DNA from: Cristatella mucedo
Taxonomy: Eukaryota; Bryozoa; Phylactolaemata; Cristatellidae
Assembly (NCBI GenBank): GCA_009760855.2
Contig: WPIO01000066.1
Location: 2,041,001-2,105,000, forward strand
Reading direction: 5' to 3'
DNA length: 64,000 nucleotides
Positions 45,884-56,776 of this stretch are shown one piece after another. The notes beneath the pieces were generated by a model. The model saw nothing but the letters and a program-made list of their open reading frames with translations, was not told the DNA's origin and ran no database searches. Within the stretch, counting starts at the first letter, position 1. Each line of letters begins with the position of its first letter. The position numbers and the translations under genes were made by a program.

Positions 45884-46420
45884 AACATTAATAACAATAA
45901 TGCACTTGAGTTAGCGCCCTCAGTAAACTAAATCTCTTTATAGGTGCTTTACATTTGCTGCAAAGGGAAACGCCATTGAATGGTGAGTAATATCACGCTT
46001 GATAAACAGCAGGAATACAGTGGTTGGGGATGACATGCACAGGGTCAGCTTGCAAATATGGTTAGTGGCAGTGTGCTCAGTGTCAGCAAGCATAAACACA
46101 TGAAGGACGAATCACAGTGAACCACTAAATGCTGTCCTAAACAGGTGCGTTTTTAAGTTCCTTGTAAACGTGGTCAAGTCAGGGAATGTTCTGACCCAAG
46201 TCTTGACGGATTTCCAGGCTTTGGGAGCATAAGAACTGAAATGCACGGTCTCAACAAGATTTGAGGTTTGCACGAGGTATTGGTAAACCTTTGGATTCCG
46301 AAAACGGGTGTTGCGATGCTTGGCTTGGTGGGGGAGTAGAAGTGATAGATGGGCTGGAGCCAAATAATGAAGCGACCTAAACGTGAGCGACAAAACAGAC
46401 CTTGAATTCGATCCGTAGCC
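45884..46420 (-). mobile_element. LINE B 3' fragment
   Basis: Reverse LINE B tail 'TGCACTTGAGTTAGCGCCCT', 3' UTR and C-terminal RT codons ('LTFRSLHYLAPAHLSLLLPH'). Confidence 0.88.
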
Positions 46421-46982
46421 TACGACTCTGGTAGACGTCGACTCCGACTATCCATGCCCTTTTGCAGCTTGCTGGATCTTTGATGATGTATGCTTGCACT
46501 ATTTTTGAAACCGAGTCGGTATAGTGTCCAAACTTAGGAAGCCGACTGAGCAACTGACCCGTTTACTTACTCTTGCGGGCCTTTTCGTGCCATTGTAGTT
46601 TACTTTATATAGGATATCTCTTTAGACTTGTTTAGTTCCCCCGTTCATGTTCGAGAGTGCGATTTATAAAGAGGTTCAACCTGACGGCCGCTCGTCTTAC
46701 CGTAGCTCATCGGCATGGCCAGCAGTGGCCTGGCCTGTCCATGGAGAAGCTTGGCAGGAAACAGCCTCTGACATCTGAATCTCTGCTGCAGCTTTATTAC
46801 TTTAAATTTTCAATGCTGCGTTTTGGATCGTGCGCTGGGTGTGCCACATTCGAAATCGCTTTAAACCCAAGAGGAAACGCCAGTGCCACCAGCGTCTGCT
46901 TTCTTTATAAAGACGTCTAGGGTCTGGGATGCTCAGTGACGACACAATGAACGCCTGCTGATTCACTTATTAAGACTCCGTG
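46421..46982. other. upstream region of gene copy 3
   Basis: From about 46795 it matches 16550-16714 and 53870-54039 (upstream of the TATA motif). 46421-46794 is specific to this unit and has no recognised feature. Confidence 0.5.
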
Positions 46983-47044
46983 TATAAAAGCCTCAATGGT
47001 ATTCGTGTTTCCACCACCTTCTGTCGTTTGCTAGTAAATGCCAG
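46983..47044 (+). promoter_or_regulatory. candidate core promoter and first untranslated exon of gene copy 3
   Basis: TATAAAAG at 46983-46990, then the same pyrimidine-rich stretch and donor CCAG|GTAAGAAC (GT at 47045) as in copies 1 and 4. Confidence 0.5.
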
Positions 47045-47149
47045 GTAAGAACACTTCTTGCTGCCTGTTAGTGTGCTTTCCTTACGAAAAATGAGTCTTG
47101 TATACTACCTACATACACTAAGAAAATTGTTCAGAGAAGGTATAATGAC

Positions 47150-47420
47150 ATCAATAATAACACACTTGATAAAGCGCCCCCAGAGAACTCGATCTCTATC
47201 AAGGCGCTTTTATTTGCTGCGAAGCAAACACTTTCGAATGGTAAGTATTATAATGCTTGATAAATAGCTTGAATAACATGGTTAGGAGTGACATGCACAG
47301 GGTCAGCATGCAAGTCTAATTAGTGGTAGCATGCACAGTTTCAGCACGCATATGCATAAAAAGGACTTGAATCACAGGGACCTACTATATTGTGTGATAA
47401 ATAGGTGTGTTTTTGCTTTG
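47150..47420 (-). mobile_element. LINE B 3' fragment in the presumed first intron
   Basis: Reverse LINE B tail 'ACTTGATAAAGCGCCCCCAG' and 3' UTR; orthologous to 16872 and 54205. Confidence 0.82.
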
Positions 47421-48360
47421 GTAGGGCTTCTGAGTCGAACTCACAGGCCACCTATGGTTGAGCACTGTTAGCAAAGACACAGGAGTATCTTCAAAGCCCT
47501 GTGGGATCTTCTACTGTAATGCTGTAATGGCTGAAGGAAGCCAGGTCTCAGCTTTCAAGTCTATACAGGTTATATCTTAGGCTATATTTTAAGTTTACGC
47601 GGGGCTTCCACGTTCTATCATGATAGGATGCTGTATTAGTGGTACAACTTCCAGTACATGCATTTCGCTGCGACTTACCTCCAGATTCAAAAAATAGGAG
47701 TGACGATTTGGTATCATCTAGGGCGTCTTTCATGTGTTTGCTTTAACAATCCTCTTAAAATGTCATCAAAATGTAATCCGTTGAGATCATTTTCGTTAGC
47801 TGCAATTAGACGTGCTATTGAAGAATAACTCTAATAACTACCTCCTGTAAAACTGAATTAAGAGTAAGTGAACACTGTGGTATACAAACTGATTGTTTCA
47901 AGAGTCGGCAACGATTACCATGGACAGTGGTATGCCAAGGGAGATTTTCTAGGACTGGAAGGCCGCATCCATTATCAAAATGTTATCCATGGGGATCATT
48001 TTAGTAAGCTGTAATTTGTCCGAAACACAACTGTCCAGGACATGAGGCTGAAATGCTTACTTTCTGCTCACCAGCTGATACTTTCAAATGAAGATGACGA
48101 CCGACGTGGATTATCGATTAACAAAGATGTATTCACAGTTCTTTGGATGGCCGCAAGACTCTTTGGGTTTGAAGCTAGATTCGTAATTCCCATAAGTGAG
48201 TTTTTATGTTTTGAGATAATGAGGTCTTCAATTTTGATAAAATATCGAGTTGTGCTTTTATTGTAATCAAGTCAATCATAATATTATATTTTAATATATC
48301 TTACAAGTTATCGTTATATATTATGTTATTGTCGCAGGAGAATCTTCAATTACAACCAGT
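47421..48360 (+). other. upstream region of gene copy 3
   Basis: Carries the two degenerate 200-bp direct repeats, the likely 5' UTR intron (GTGAGT near 48195, acceptor TCGCAG at about 48338) and sequence collinear with copies 1 and 4. Confidence 0.6.
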
Positions 48361-49595
48361 ATGGATATCGACACAGCAAGCACACAAATCAACCCTAACG
48401 AACAGAGCTCAGTATTTGACATCAGTCAAGGTAAGGCACAGCAGACATCTTCTCTGCTGTTTGAACCAAGCATTTTCATTGAGTGATCTCGGAGCTGAAA
48501 GTGCACTTCCACTCGAACTCGTAACGTTGAAGCACTTGGCTGAGACGTATCATGATATAAACCCCTTTCATTGTAGCCACACTTCGCCGTTCAAACTATC
48601 TAGGTGGTGAAGATATCAGGCGCTCTGTATTTAACATTTCTGCAAAAGTTCGCCGTTCACTACAGTTTTCACACGAACCATGGCCGTCACAAATAGCTGC
48701 CACGTCTAATAGTATCATCTTGGTGACACCATCTATCCAGGGTTTCACAGAGCATAACTCAGACCTGAATGAGATCAGTCGCTGGTCGCGCAATGACGAC
48801 CAGGCGTATCTATGCTATGCAGAGAACGCCAGCAGAAGTGACTTTGCAGACGACATTGGCAGAAACGGCGAAGAACACATCGTCTCCTTGGCAGAGTTGC
48901 CAGACCGACGCCTTGCTTTGGCTTTGTCACCGCGTGGGCGTGTAGTGTTCCTGAAACGGAGTCCTTTTGAACCTCACAAGTGGCTTTTTGATGGAGCCTT
49001 TAGTGGCGTGACAGAATTTGTAGGCTGCTTATCAGTCGCAGCCCAGTTTCTCGCTCTAGCTGAATCTCTAGCCGATTCTCCGTCAGATAATTTCGTCTTG
49101 TATGACGTATGCAAAGGCATCCTGATTTTAAAACTAGCCACGGACTTTATCATCACGGGTTTGACCGCTTTGGCTGATAGATGTATCCTTAGAGGGACCA
49201 GAAGAGGCCTTCTACCCGGTCGCAGTATTATAGCTTGCATTGATTACCGTGGTGAATACTTGTGGGAAAGTTGCGTAGACTCATGTAAAGTAATCGGATC
49301 ACCTAATCCAAATATTCTTTTCATGGCTCCGTTTAAAGATGAGCTTATAAGATGCATCAGAGCTGACGATGGAATGGCGTGTGGGCTTATTATCCGAGAT
49401 GATGGCGACGGTCTACGTAAACGGTTACTCTTAAAGCAGACCAGCCTGCTGATATTAGATAATGGTGTGGAACTACAGTTGGTAACCCTCAATTGTAGAG
49501 AATTATCCTTTTACTCGATGTCATATGTTAACTTATATAAAAGACACGGTGGCCCAATTCATTATGGTGCTCGTAAGATACGTGTAATTAAATAA
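48361..49595 (+). CDS. tandem family gene, copy 3; 362-residue protein
   Basis: Model: exon 48361-48430, intron 48431-48576 (GTAAGG...TTGTAG), exon 48577-49595, giving 362 residues, the same length as copies 1 and 4. Here the last exon has no upstream in-frame ATG (copies 1 and 4 have one by chance), so the first exon and splicing are needed. That is the main support for the two-exon model. The N-terminus is 'MDIDTASTQINPNEQS'. Compared with copy 1 there are scattered substitutions, such as 'SNSIILVTPSIQGF' for 'SGGNLLVTASFQGF', and no indels. The C-terminal 'GGPIHYGARKIRVIK' is identical. Function unknown. Confidence 0.78.
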
Positions 49596-49652
49596 ATTTT
49601 TGTATGAATAGTATTTTACCTCCGGACTATTGAATGCCGACTAAAATGTATT

Positions 49653-49658
49653 AATAAA
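49653..49658 (+). terminator. polyadenylation signal, gene copy 3
   Basis: AATAAA 58 bp after the stop, followed by a T-rich element. Confidence 0.75.
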
Positions 49659-50000
49659 ACCTTGTATTACAAAACTGAAACGCTGGTTTATTTTTCCTTA
49701 AATTTGGAGAAAATTAAAGTTTTTAAAACACCATCGTGTAACTTAACAGTGAGCACTAAAATAATGTTTCCTCCGGTTTGATCCTCGTGGCACCAGTATT
49801 CGCACTAAAATACGAGCCTGACTTTTAAAAAAGAAATTGTTGCGTATTTAGGCGTGCATTTTACATTGTTTGAAAGCTAAATAGTTTCCAAGCTTGGGAC
49901 ATTGAAATCATAATAAACTAATTGTCTATATTTAAGGATACATGTCTTTTAATACCAATGCGAGATACATTTTAATGTCATCGTGGTCAGCCATGAACAA
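49659..50000. other. 3' flank of gene copy 3
   Basis: Collinear with the other 3' flanks until the LINE B fragment interrupts it at about 50000. Confidence 0.6.
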
Positions 50001-50195
50001 CAACACTTCACATTTGCATGCTGACCCTGTTTATGTCACCCCTAACCATGTTATTCATTTTGTGTGTTTACCAAACATAATATTACTCACCATTCTATTG
50101 CATTTCCCTTTGCACCAGAATTAAAGCTCCTTGAGAGAGATTGTTCTCTGAGGGCCCTGTATCAAGTGCATTATCAAGTGCATTATTATAATATG
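50000..50195 (+). mobile_element. LINE B 3' fragment in the gene 3 flank
   Basis: Forward LINE B 3' UTR ('CATTTGCATGCTGACCCTG') to tail and ATT repeat. It interrupts 'CAGCCATGAAC|GGCTGG', which is continuous near other copies. ATGAAC appears on both sides and is a plausible short target-site duplication. Confidence 0.85.
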
Positions 50196-50339
50196 AACGG
50201 CTGGTAATGGCAAGTTTGAAAATTGTTTCAGATCTTCTAAAATCTGCTTTTGTTATTCTAGACAATTCTGTAAATCTTCTTCTGTGTTCTGTTTTCGTTT
50301 CGGAAAGCAGTTTTTTTTATTATATCTCCCGTCGAATTG

Positions 50340-51290
50340 ACTCGAAATCTAGGTGTCATGTGCCAAAGTGACCTCTCGTTAGACGAGCTGATTTTGAGCT
50401 GATTCAACAGGAGATGAACTAGCAGAGCCAATTATGAGCATCAGTATTTCCAATTTCTGAATAACACTGGATTTGCCAATAACTAAGTAGTTTTATCATC
50501 GTTCATTTGCTGCCATCCATGTCCGGATGTCATGACTACATGCATCAAGTGAGTTGAAAGAATTCGAGGTGCTAAAGGCTGGGAGAAATGAAAGCAAAGC
50601 ACAACTGAGTGTTATCCTCATGGAAGTGAAAGCCTGGATTGAGCTTGGCAATCGCATCAGCAAGAAGGAGAGCTTAAACCGTGAAAAGAAAAGGACCTAA
50701 CACGGAGTACTTTGGTAGCCTATATTTTGGAAGGGTGATCTTTGTTCATTCACGTTAATATTCTGCAGTGTCCCTCTGAGATATTACTTGAACCATTGCA
50801 GAGCCAGTGTTGCCCGAGCGAGATGAGAGACACTCTAGAAGAACTTGGTGATCAATAGTATCAAAACCTGCCGAAACATCAAACGAAACAAGCAGAGCTA
50901 CTCTACCCATGTCTGCATTCCAAAGTAGGTCGTTGTACACCCTAAGCAAAAATGACTCTTTCGAGTGATTATCGCTAAAGCCAGATGGAAACTTATAAAT
51001 AAATCCTAGCTGATTAAACAGCCTCTTTTTGTATAGCGACAGAAGAGCCTTTACGGCTATCACCACCGCTTGCAGTGGCGATAAAGAATCGCCCACCGCA
51101 GGAATCTAACCCACGACCTCAGGACCGAGGGCGTGAAAGCAACGCCTTACCTAGTGTGCCATCACGGCTCACCACAAGCAAGATACAGACTAAATGCATG
51201 GTCTCCAAAGAATCGAGGTTTGTATGAGGTGTAGGTATACAGCTAATTTTCGAAAAGCTGGTGGTAGGATGCTTGGCCTAACGTCAGGTT
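50340..51290. mobile_element. rearranged LINE B with internal inversion, second copy
   Basis: Same forward/reverse junction as 42951-43830 ('CTCGAAATCTAGGTGTCATG' forward, then 'GAGCTGATTCAACAGGAGAT' reverse), so the rearrangement is older than the unit duplication. A SINE1 has since entered it at 50997. Confidence 0.75.
50997..51172 (-). mobile_element. SINE1, copy 5, inserted after unit duplication
   Basis: Complete SINE1 in reverse: 'AAATCCTAGCTGATTAAACA', 'TTTTTGTATAGCGACAGAAG', B box and 'GTGCCATCACGGCTCA'. The paralogous site at about 43637 has no SINE. Confidence 0.92.
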
Positions 51291-51384
51291 TGAACATGAC
51301 TTTCATTAAGGAATCTATGCCTTTCGAAGAACTTCGTGAAAAATGGTTTTCCTTAAGACTTATTTATATCAGTAATGTAATTTG

Positions 51385-52275
51385 TAACACCTCTTCTCGC
51401 AGATCTGCATTGGTTCCGAGTGAAGTGAAGAAAAGCTTCAAATTCAAGGCATTTCATTTCAAAAGAATCTGAAATGGAAACTATGCACTACAGCATTCAG
51501 CAGTTGGTCGTGATTTGCCCTGTCTGCGGTTATGCAAGCTGACACTGTGCATGCTAACACTAATCAAGTTTGCATGCTGACCCTGGGCATTTCACGCCAA
51601 GCCGTGTTATTCTTGTTGTTTGAGTTTATTGAGTTTATTAAGCATGCTACCACAAACCGTTAGGCTGTGCTTCTCTTTCAGCACATTTATAGTAACTAGG
51701 AAGACTTTGAGTTCGCTGAGAGTGTTGTATTGATCCAATTTTTTGTGCTATTTTTAGGGATACGTAACTTACTTCCGGTTCTCTTGCTTATATGGCTCCA
51801 GCTTACCCATAAGAGCTCACCACCGACTCATCAGCGAGCCTATGCATTCCAACACCTTCTTTTTGGAATAGAATCGTTTGCATCGTTTACCTAGTGCGAA
51901 CCTTAAGACCGCGTCTTTAGGATGTATGCACCCAAAGCCTGGAACTGTGTTCGACTGCTTAAAACTTTCTTGACTAGGAGCATTACCAACGAAGCTATTA
52001 GCACTCTTAACTATTACAGCTTTTTGTAGGTCCATGAGATTCGTACGTTAGGTACTTATAGGGGTGACACTATGCATAAAGCCACTGTGCATGATGCTAC
52101 CGAGCATACTTGCATGCTGACCCTGTGAGTCACAGTATTTTAGCCATGTTACGAGTGTTTTCGTAGGGAATCTTGCTGCTGACCTATCAATCGTGCGTAT
52201 CTTTTAGCAAACGTGAAGTGCCGATGCAAAGATTGAGTTATCGGTGAGAGCAATAACACATTATTAATAATATTA
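51385..52275 (+). mobile_element. two adjoining, decayed LINE B-related 3' fragments, second copy
   Basis: Collinear with 44340-45230, including both tail-like ends. Confidence 0.62.
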
Positions 52276-52409
52276 TGGTAGCGACCACAAGCGTTCTTTA
52301 GTAGAACGCGTGAAATGAAAACCACAGCTGAGTGAGATCTATTGCAGGAAAGACAGCTGCATTGAAGTTTAACAACTAATGGCTGCTTGGTCGGCTGGGA
52401 TTCAAAATA

Positions 52410-52922
52410 ATATTAATAATAATGAATGCACTTGATAAAGCGCCCTCAGTAAACTTAATCTCTTTCTAGGCGCTTTACATCTGCTTCAAAGGGAAATGCA
52501 ATTGAATGGTAGGTAAAATCATGCTTGAGAAACAAACAAAATGAATAATATGGTTAGGGGTGACATTCACAGGGTGAGCATGCAAATGTGGATAGTGGCA
52601 GCATGCACAGTGTCAGCACACATAGGCACATCAAGGAAGAATCACAGGACCCCATAAATGCTGTCCTAAATAGGTGTTTTTACATTCCTTTTAAATGTGG
52701 TCAGGTCGGGGGATGTTTTGATGCAGGTCGGGAGGGAGTTCCGGGCTTTGGGAGCATACGAACTAAATGCACCGTCTCCAAAGGATTTAAGGTTTGTACG
52801 AGGTATTTGTAGACTGTTGGATTCCGAAAAGCGGGTGGTACGATGCTTGGCTTGATGGGGGTGTATATCGGAGAGATAGGCTGGAGCCATAAAATGAAGG
52901 GACCTAAAAGTGAGCGACAAAA
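52410..52922 (-). mobile_element. LINE B 3' fragment
   Basis: Reverse LINE B tail 'TGCACTTGATAAAGCGCCCT', 3' UTR and RT C-terminal codons ('RSLHFMAPAYLSDIHPHQAK'). The segmental duplication match to 15497 starts inside this element, at about 52823. Confidence 0.9.
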
Positions 52923-53461
52923 CCATTCATGCTTTGACGATGAAGCATGGAGCATTCTCATACTTCAAAAATGAAGCGTGAGAATACAAAATACTCAAGC
53001 ACAATCGCATGAACTTTGAGAGCTACATGTGGAACGCTGTTCCCATCGTTGGCATTAAAAAACACTTGAGCAAAGCACTTTGCGAAAATAACAGCATTGT
53101 ACCCGGGCTAGCTTTGGTTGGCTGGGAAAGAATGCCTGTGAAGAGGCACCAGTCACCTGCTAGGCTGGGGTTGACCTATTAATAAAGCTAGATATGCGAT
53201 TGCGGTAGGTCTCCAGGTCTCTTGTGAACGGAAGTTGGTGGAGTAAATCGTGGTGACGGACGCTCCCGATCTCTCGCATATTTATGCACCTGGATGGGTG
53301 CACGGTGTGCTCCGGCGAAGCGGCCACTCATGCATTGCTACGAGTACCCAAGGCCTGAGCGGAACCAGATATCACACTCATTGTTACGGCCTCTTTATTT
53401 TGCGTTTTCCGTGCAGCTTGTTGTTGCCCCCGGCCCTCCGTGAGCTTGCATATTTTGGCAG

Positions 53462-53870
53462 AATAATAATAATAAAAATAGTGCACTTGATATACTCCCT
53501 CGGAGAACCTCATCTATTTCTAGGCACTCTACGTTTGCTGTAAGGGTAACGCGATTGAATGGTAATATCACGCTTGATAAACAACACGAATAACGTGGTT
53601 ATGGGTGACATGCACAGGGTCAGCTTGCAAATATGGTTAGTGGTAGTGTGCTCAGTGTCAGCAAGCATAAACACATGAAGGACGAATCACTGGGACCTAC
53701 TAAGTGCTGTCCTAAACAGATGTCTTTTTACGTTCTTTTTAAATGTTATCAAATCAGGGAATGTTCTTGAGCAAGTCGAGAAGGAGTTCCAGGCTTTGGG
53801 AGCATATGAACTGAAATTCACGGTCTCCTCGAGATTTGATGATTGCACGAAGTATTGGTAAACTGTTTTT
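53462..53870 (-). mobile_element. LINE B 3' fragment
   Basis: Orthologous to 16145-16545: AAT repeats, 'GTGCACTTGATATACTCCCT', 3' UTR and last RT codons. Confidence 0.87.
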
Positions 53871-54039
53871 AAGCTGCGGTTTGGATCGGTCGCTGGGAAG
53901 CCACGTTTGGAATTCCTTTGAAACCCAGAGGAAACACTAATGCTCGTAGCGTCTGCTTTTTTTTATAAAGATCTCCAAGGTCGGGATGCTCAGTGACGAC
54001 ATAATCAACGCCTTCTGCGTCGCTTATGAAGACTCCGTG

Positions 54040-54102
54040 TATAAAAGCCTCAATGGTATTCGTTGTTTCCACCACCTTCTGTCGTTTGCTAGTAAACGCC
54101 AG
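54040..54102 (+). promoter_or_regulatory. candidate core promoter and first untranslated exon of gene copy 4
   Basis: TATAAAAG at 54040-54047 and donor CGCCAG|GTAAGAAC (GT at 54103), as for copies 1 and 3. Confidence 0.5.
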
Positions 54103-54204
54103 GTAAGAACACTGCTTGCTGTCTGTTAGTGTGCTTTCCTCACGAAAAATGAGTATTTTGTACTACCTAAATGCATGTAGCAAATTGTTTAGAGGAGGTA
54201 TACT

Positions 54205-54480
54205 AGCAACAATAACTCTCTCGATAAAGCGCCCTCAGAAGACTGGATCTCTATCTAGCTGCTTTTAATTGCTACAAAAGGAAACACGATCGAATGGTGA
54301 GTGCTGTTATGCGTGATAAATAAAGTGAATAACACGGTTAGGAGTGACATGCACAGGGTCAGCATGCAAGTGTGGTTAGCGGTAGCATGCACAGTGTCAG
54401 CATGCATATGCATTCAGAGGACTTGAATCGCAGGGACCCACTATGTCGTGTGATAAATAGGTGTGTGTTTTTACTTTAGT
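54205..54480 (-). mobile_element. LINE B 3' fragment in the presumed first intron
   Basis: Reverse tail 'TCGATAAAGCGCCCTCAGAA' and 3' UTR; orthologous to 16872 and 47150. Confidence 0.82.
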
Positions 54481-55479
54481 AGTGCTTCTGAGTCGAAATC
54501 ACAGGCCGCCTATGGTTGAGCACACTTAGCAAAGACCCTGGAATGTCTTCAAATTCCCGTGGGATCTTCGACTAGTTTGCTGTAATGCCTAGATGAAGCC
54601 AAGTCTCATCTTTGAACGCTTAAGGTTTTATCAACCTAAACCAGTTCACCCTGGGCTATTACGTTCTTTCATAATAGAACGCAGTAGTTTTTAGTGTTAT
54701 AACTTCCTGTACATGCATTTCCTTACGAATTACCTCCAGATTCAAAGACTAGGAGTGACAATTTGTTAATCATCTAGGGCGTCTTTCATGTGTTTGCTTT
54801 AACAAACCTGTTAGCATGTCACTAATAAGCCAAATTTCATTACTTTTTCCAAAATTTATTTAATATTAAAAGGTAATCCGTTGAGGTCCTTTTCGTAAGC
54901 TGCAATTAGACGTGCTATCGAGGAATAATATCTAACTCCTGTTAAACTGAATTAAAAGTAAGTGAACACTGTGGTGCAAAAGCTGCTTCTTTCAAGAGTC
55001 GGCGATGATTAGTAAGGACTATGGAATGCCAAAGAAGGTTCCCTAGCACTGCAAAAGGCCGCATCCATTGTCAAAATGTCATCTGTTGGGATCATTTTAG
55101 TAAGCTGCAAAATGTCTGCCAGATAACTATAAAAAACATGAGACTAAAACGCTTACTTTCCGCTCACCAGCTGATACTTTCAAGAGAAGATGAAGACTAA
55201 CGTGGATGATCGATTACCAAGAGGTTTTACTAGTTCTTTTGAAGGCCGCAAGACTATTTAAGTTTGAAGCTAGATTCCCAATTCCATGAAGTGAGTTTTT
55301 ATGTTTTAAGATGATAAGGTCTACAATTTTATAGCTTATAATATAGAGTTGTAATTTTATGGTAAACCTTGTTATTCTTAGTTTTTTATTCTAATACATC
55401 TTTAGAAAAAAACTTGTCTCGCAGGTTATCTTAATATATTATGTTCTTGTCGCAGGAAAAACTTCTATTTAAAACCAGC
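54481..55479 (+). other. upstream region of gene copy 4
   Basis: Contains the 200-bp direct repeats (starting near 54872 and 55077). It also has a 20-codon upstream frame (55138-55200) also seen in copy 1, and the likely 5' UTR intron (GTGAGT near 55291 to TCGCAG at 55455). Confidence 0.6.
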
Positions 55480-56714
55480 ATGGATATCGACACAGCAAGC
55501 ACACAAATCAACCCTGACGAACAGAGCTTAGTCTTTGACCACAGTCAAGGTAAGGCACTGCAGACGTCTTCTCAGCTGTTTGAACAGAGCATTTTAAATG
55601 CGGGATCTAGGAGCTGAAAGTGCACTTACACTCGAATTCGTTACGTTGACGCACTTGGCTGAGACACATCCCGATGATGATCCATTTCATTGCAGCCACA
55701 ATTCGCCGATCAAACTACTTAGGTGGTGAAGATATCAGGCGCTCTGTATTTAACATTTATGCAAAGGTTCGCCGTTCACTACCTTTTTTACAAACACCGT
55801 GGCAGTCACAAATAGCTGCCACGTCTGATGGCAACCTGTTGGTGACTGCATCCTTTCAAGGTTTCACAGAGTATAACTCAGACCTGAATGAGATCAGTCG
55901 CTGGTCGCCCAATGGCGACCAGGCGTTTCTACACTATGCAGGGAACGCCAGCCGAAGTGATTTTGACGACAACTCCGGCAGTTACTGCGATGAAGATATC
56001 GTTTCCTTGGCAGAGTTGCCCGACCGGCGCCTTGCTTTGGCTTTGTCACCGTGTGGGCGTGTTGTGTTCCTGAAACGGAGTCCTTTTGAACCTCACAAGT
56101 GGCTTTTTGACGGAGCCTTTAGTGGCGTGACAGGATATGTAGGCTGCTTATCAGTCGCAGCCCATTTTCTTGCTACAGCAGAATCTCTAGCCGATTCTCG
56201 GTGTGACAATTTCGTTTTGTATGACGCCTGCAAAGGCAGCCAGATTTTGAAACTAGCCACGGACTTTAGCATAATGGGTTTGACCGCTTTGGCAGATAGA
56301 TGTATCATTAGAGGCACCAGAACAGGCCTTCCATCCAATCGAAATTTTATAATTTGCTTTGATTACCGTGGTAAATGCTTGTGGGACGGTTACTTTGACG
56401 CATGTGAAGTAATCTGCTCACCTAATCCAAATATTCTTTTCATGGCTCCGTTTGAGGATGAGATTATAAAATGCATCAGAGCTGACGATGGATTGGAGTG
56501 TGGGCTTATTATCCGAGATGATGGCGATGGTCTACGTAAACGGCTACTCTTAAAGCAGACCAACCTGCTGATAAAAGATAATGGTGAGGAAATACAGTTG
56601 GTAACCCTCAATTGTAGAGAATTATCTTTTTACTCGATGTCTTACGTTAACTTACATAAAAGAAACGGTGGCCCAATTTATTATGGTGCTCGTAAGATAC
56701 GTGTGATTAAATAA
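55480..56714 (+). CDS. tandem family gene, copy 4; 362-residue protein with a divergent segment
   Basis: Model: exon 55480-55549, intron 55550-55695 (GTAAGG...TTGCAG), exon 55696-56714, giving 362 residues. Residues 1 to about 110 follow copy 1. Around residues 150-178 the sequence is like copy 3 ('SPFEPHKWLFDGAFSGV', 'CLSVAA'). Residues about 232-264 differ from all others ('TGLPSNRNFIICFDY', 'KCLWDGYFDACEVIC'). The C-terminal 60 residues are again almost identical to copies 1 and 3. No stop or indel. The same arguments as for copy 1 apply to fold and function, which remain unknown. Confidence 0.8.
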
Positions 56715-56770
56715 ATTTAAAATGCATAGTATTTCACACCCAGATTATGTAATTTCGACTAGAATGTATT

Positions 56771-56776
56771 AATAAA
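56771..56776 (+). terminator. polyadenylation signal, gene copy 4
   Basis: AATAAA 57 bp after the stop, followed by a T-rich element. Confidence 0.75.

Noticed and set aside
46657-46920. 87-codon gene upstream of copy 3
   Set aside because: Only partly shared with the other units and not open in them.
48720-49595. Gene copy 3 starting at an internal TTG
   Set aside because: The frame is open upstream to the splice acceptor at 48576 and aligns with copies 1 and 4 there, so this start is an artefact.
53869-54075. 68-codon minus-strand frame across the candidate promoter of copy 4
   Set aside because: The equivalent frames in units 1 and 3 are broken, and the plus-strand TATA/donor arrangement is what is conserved.
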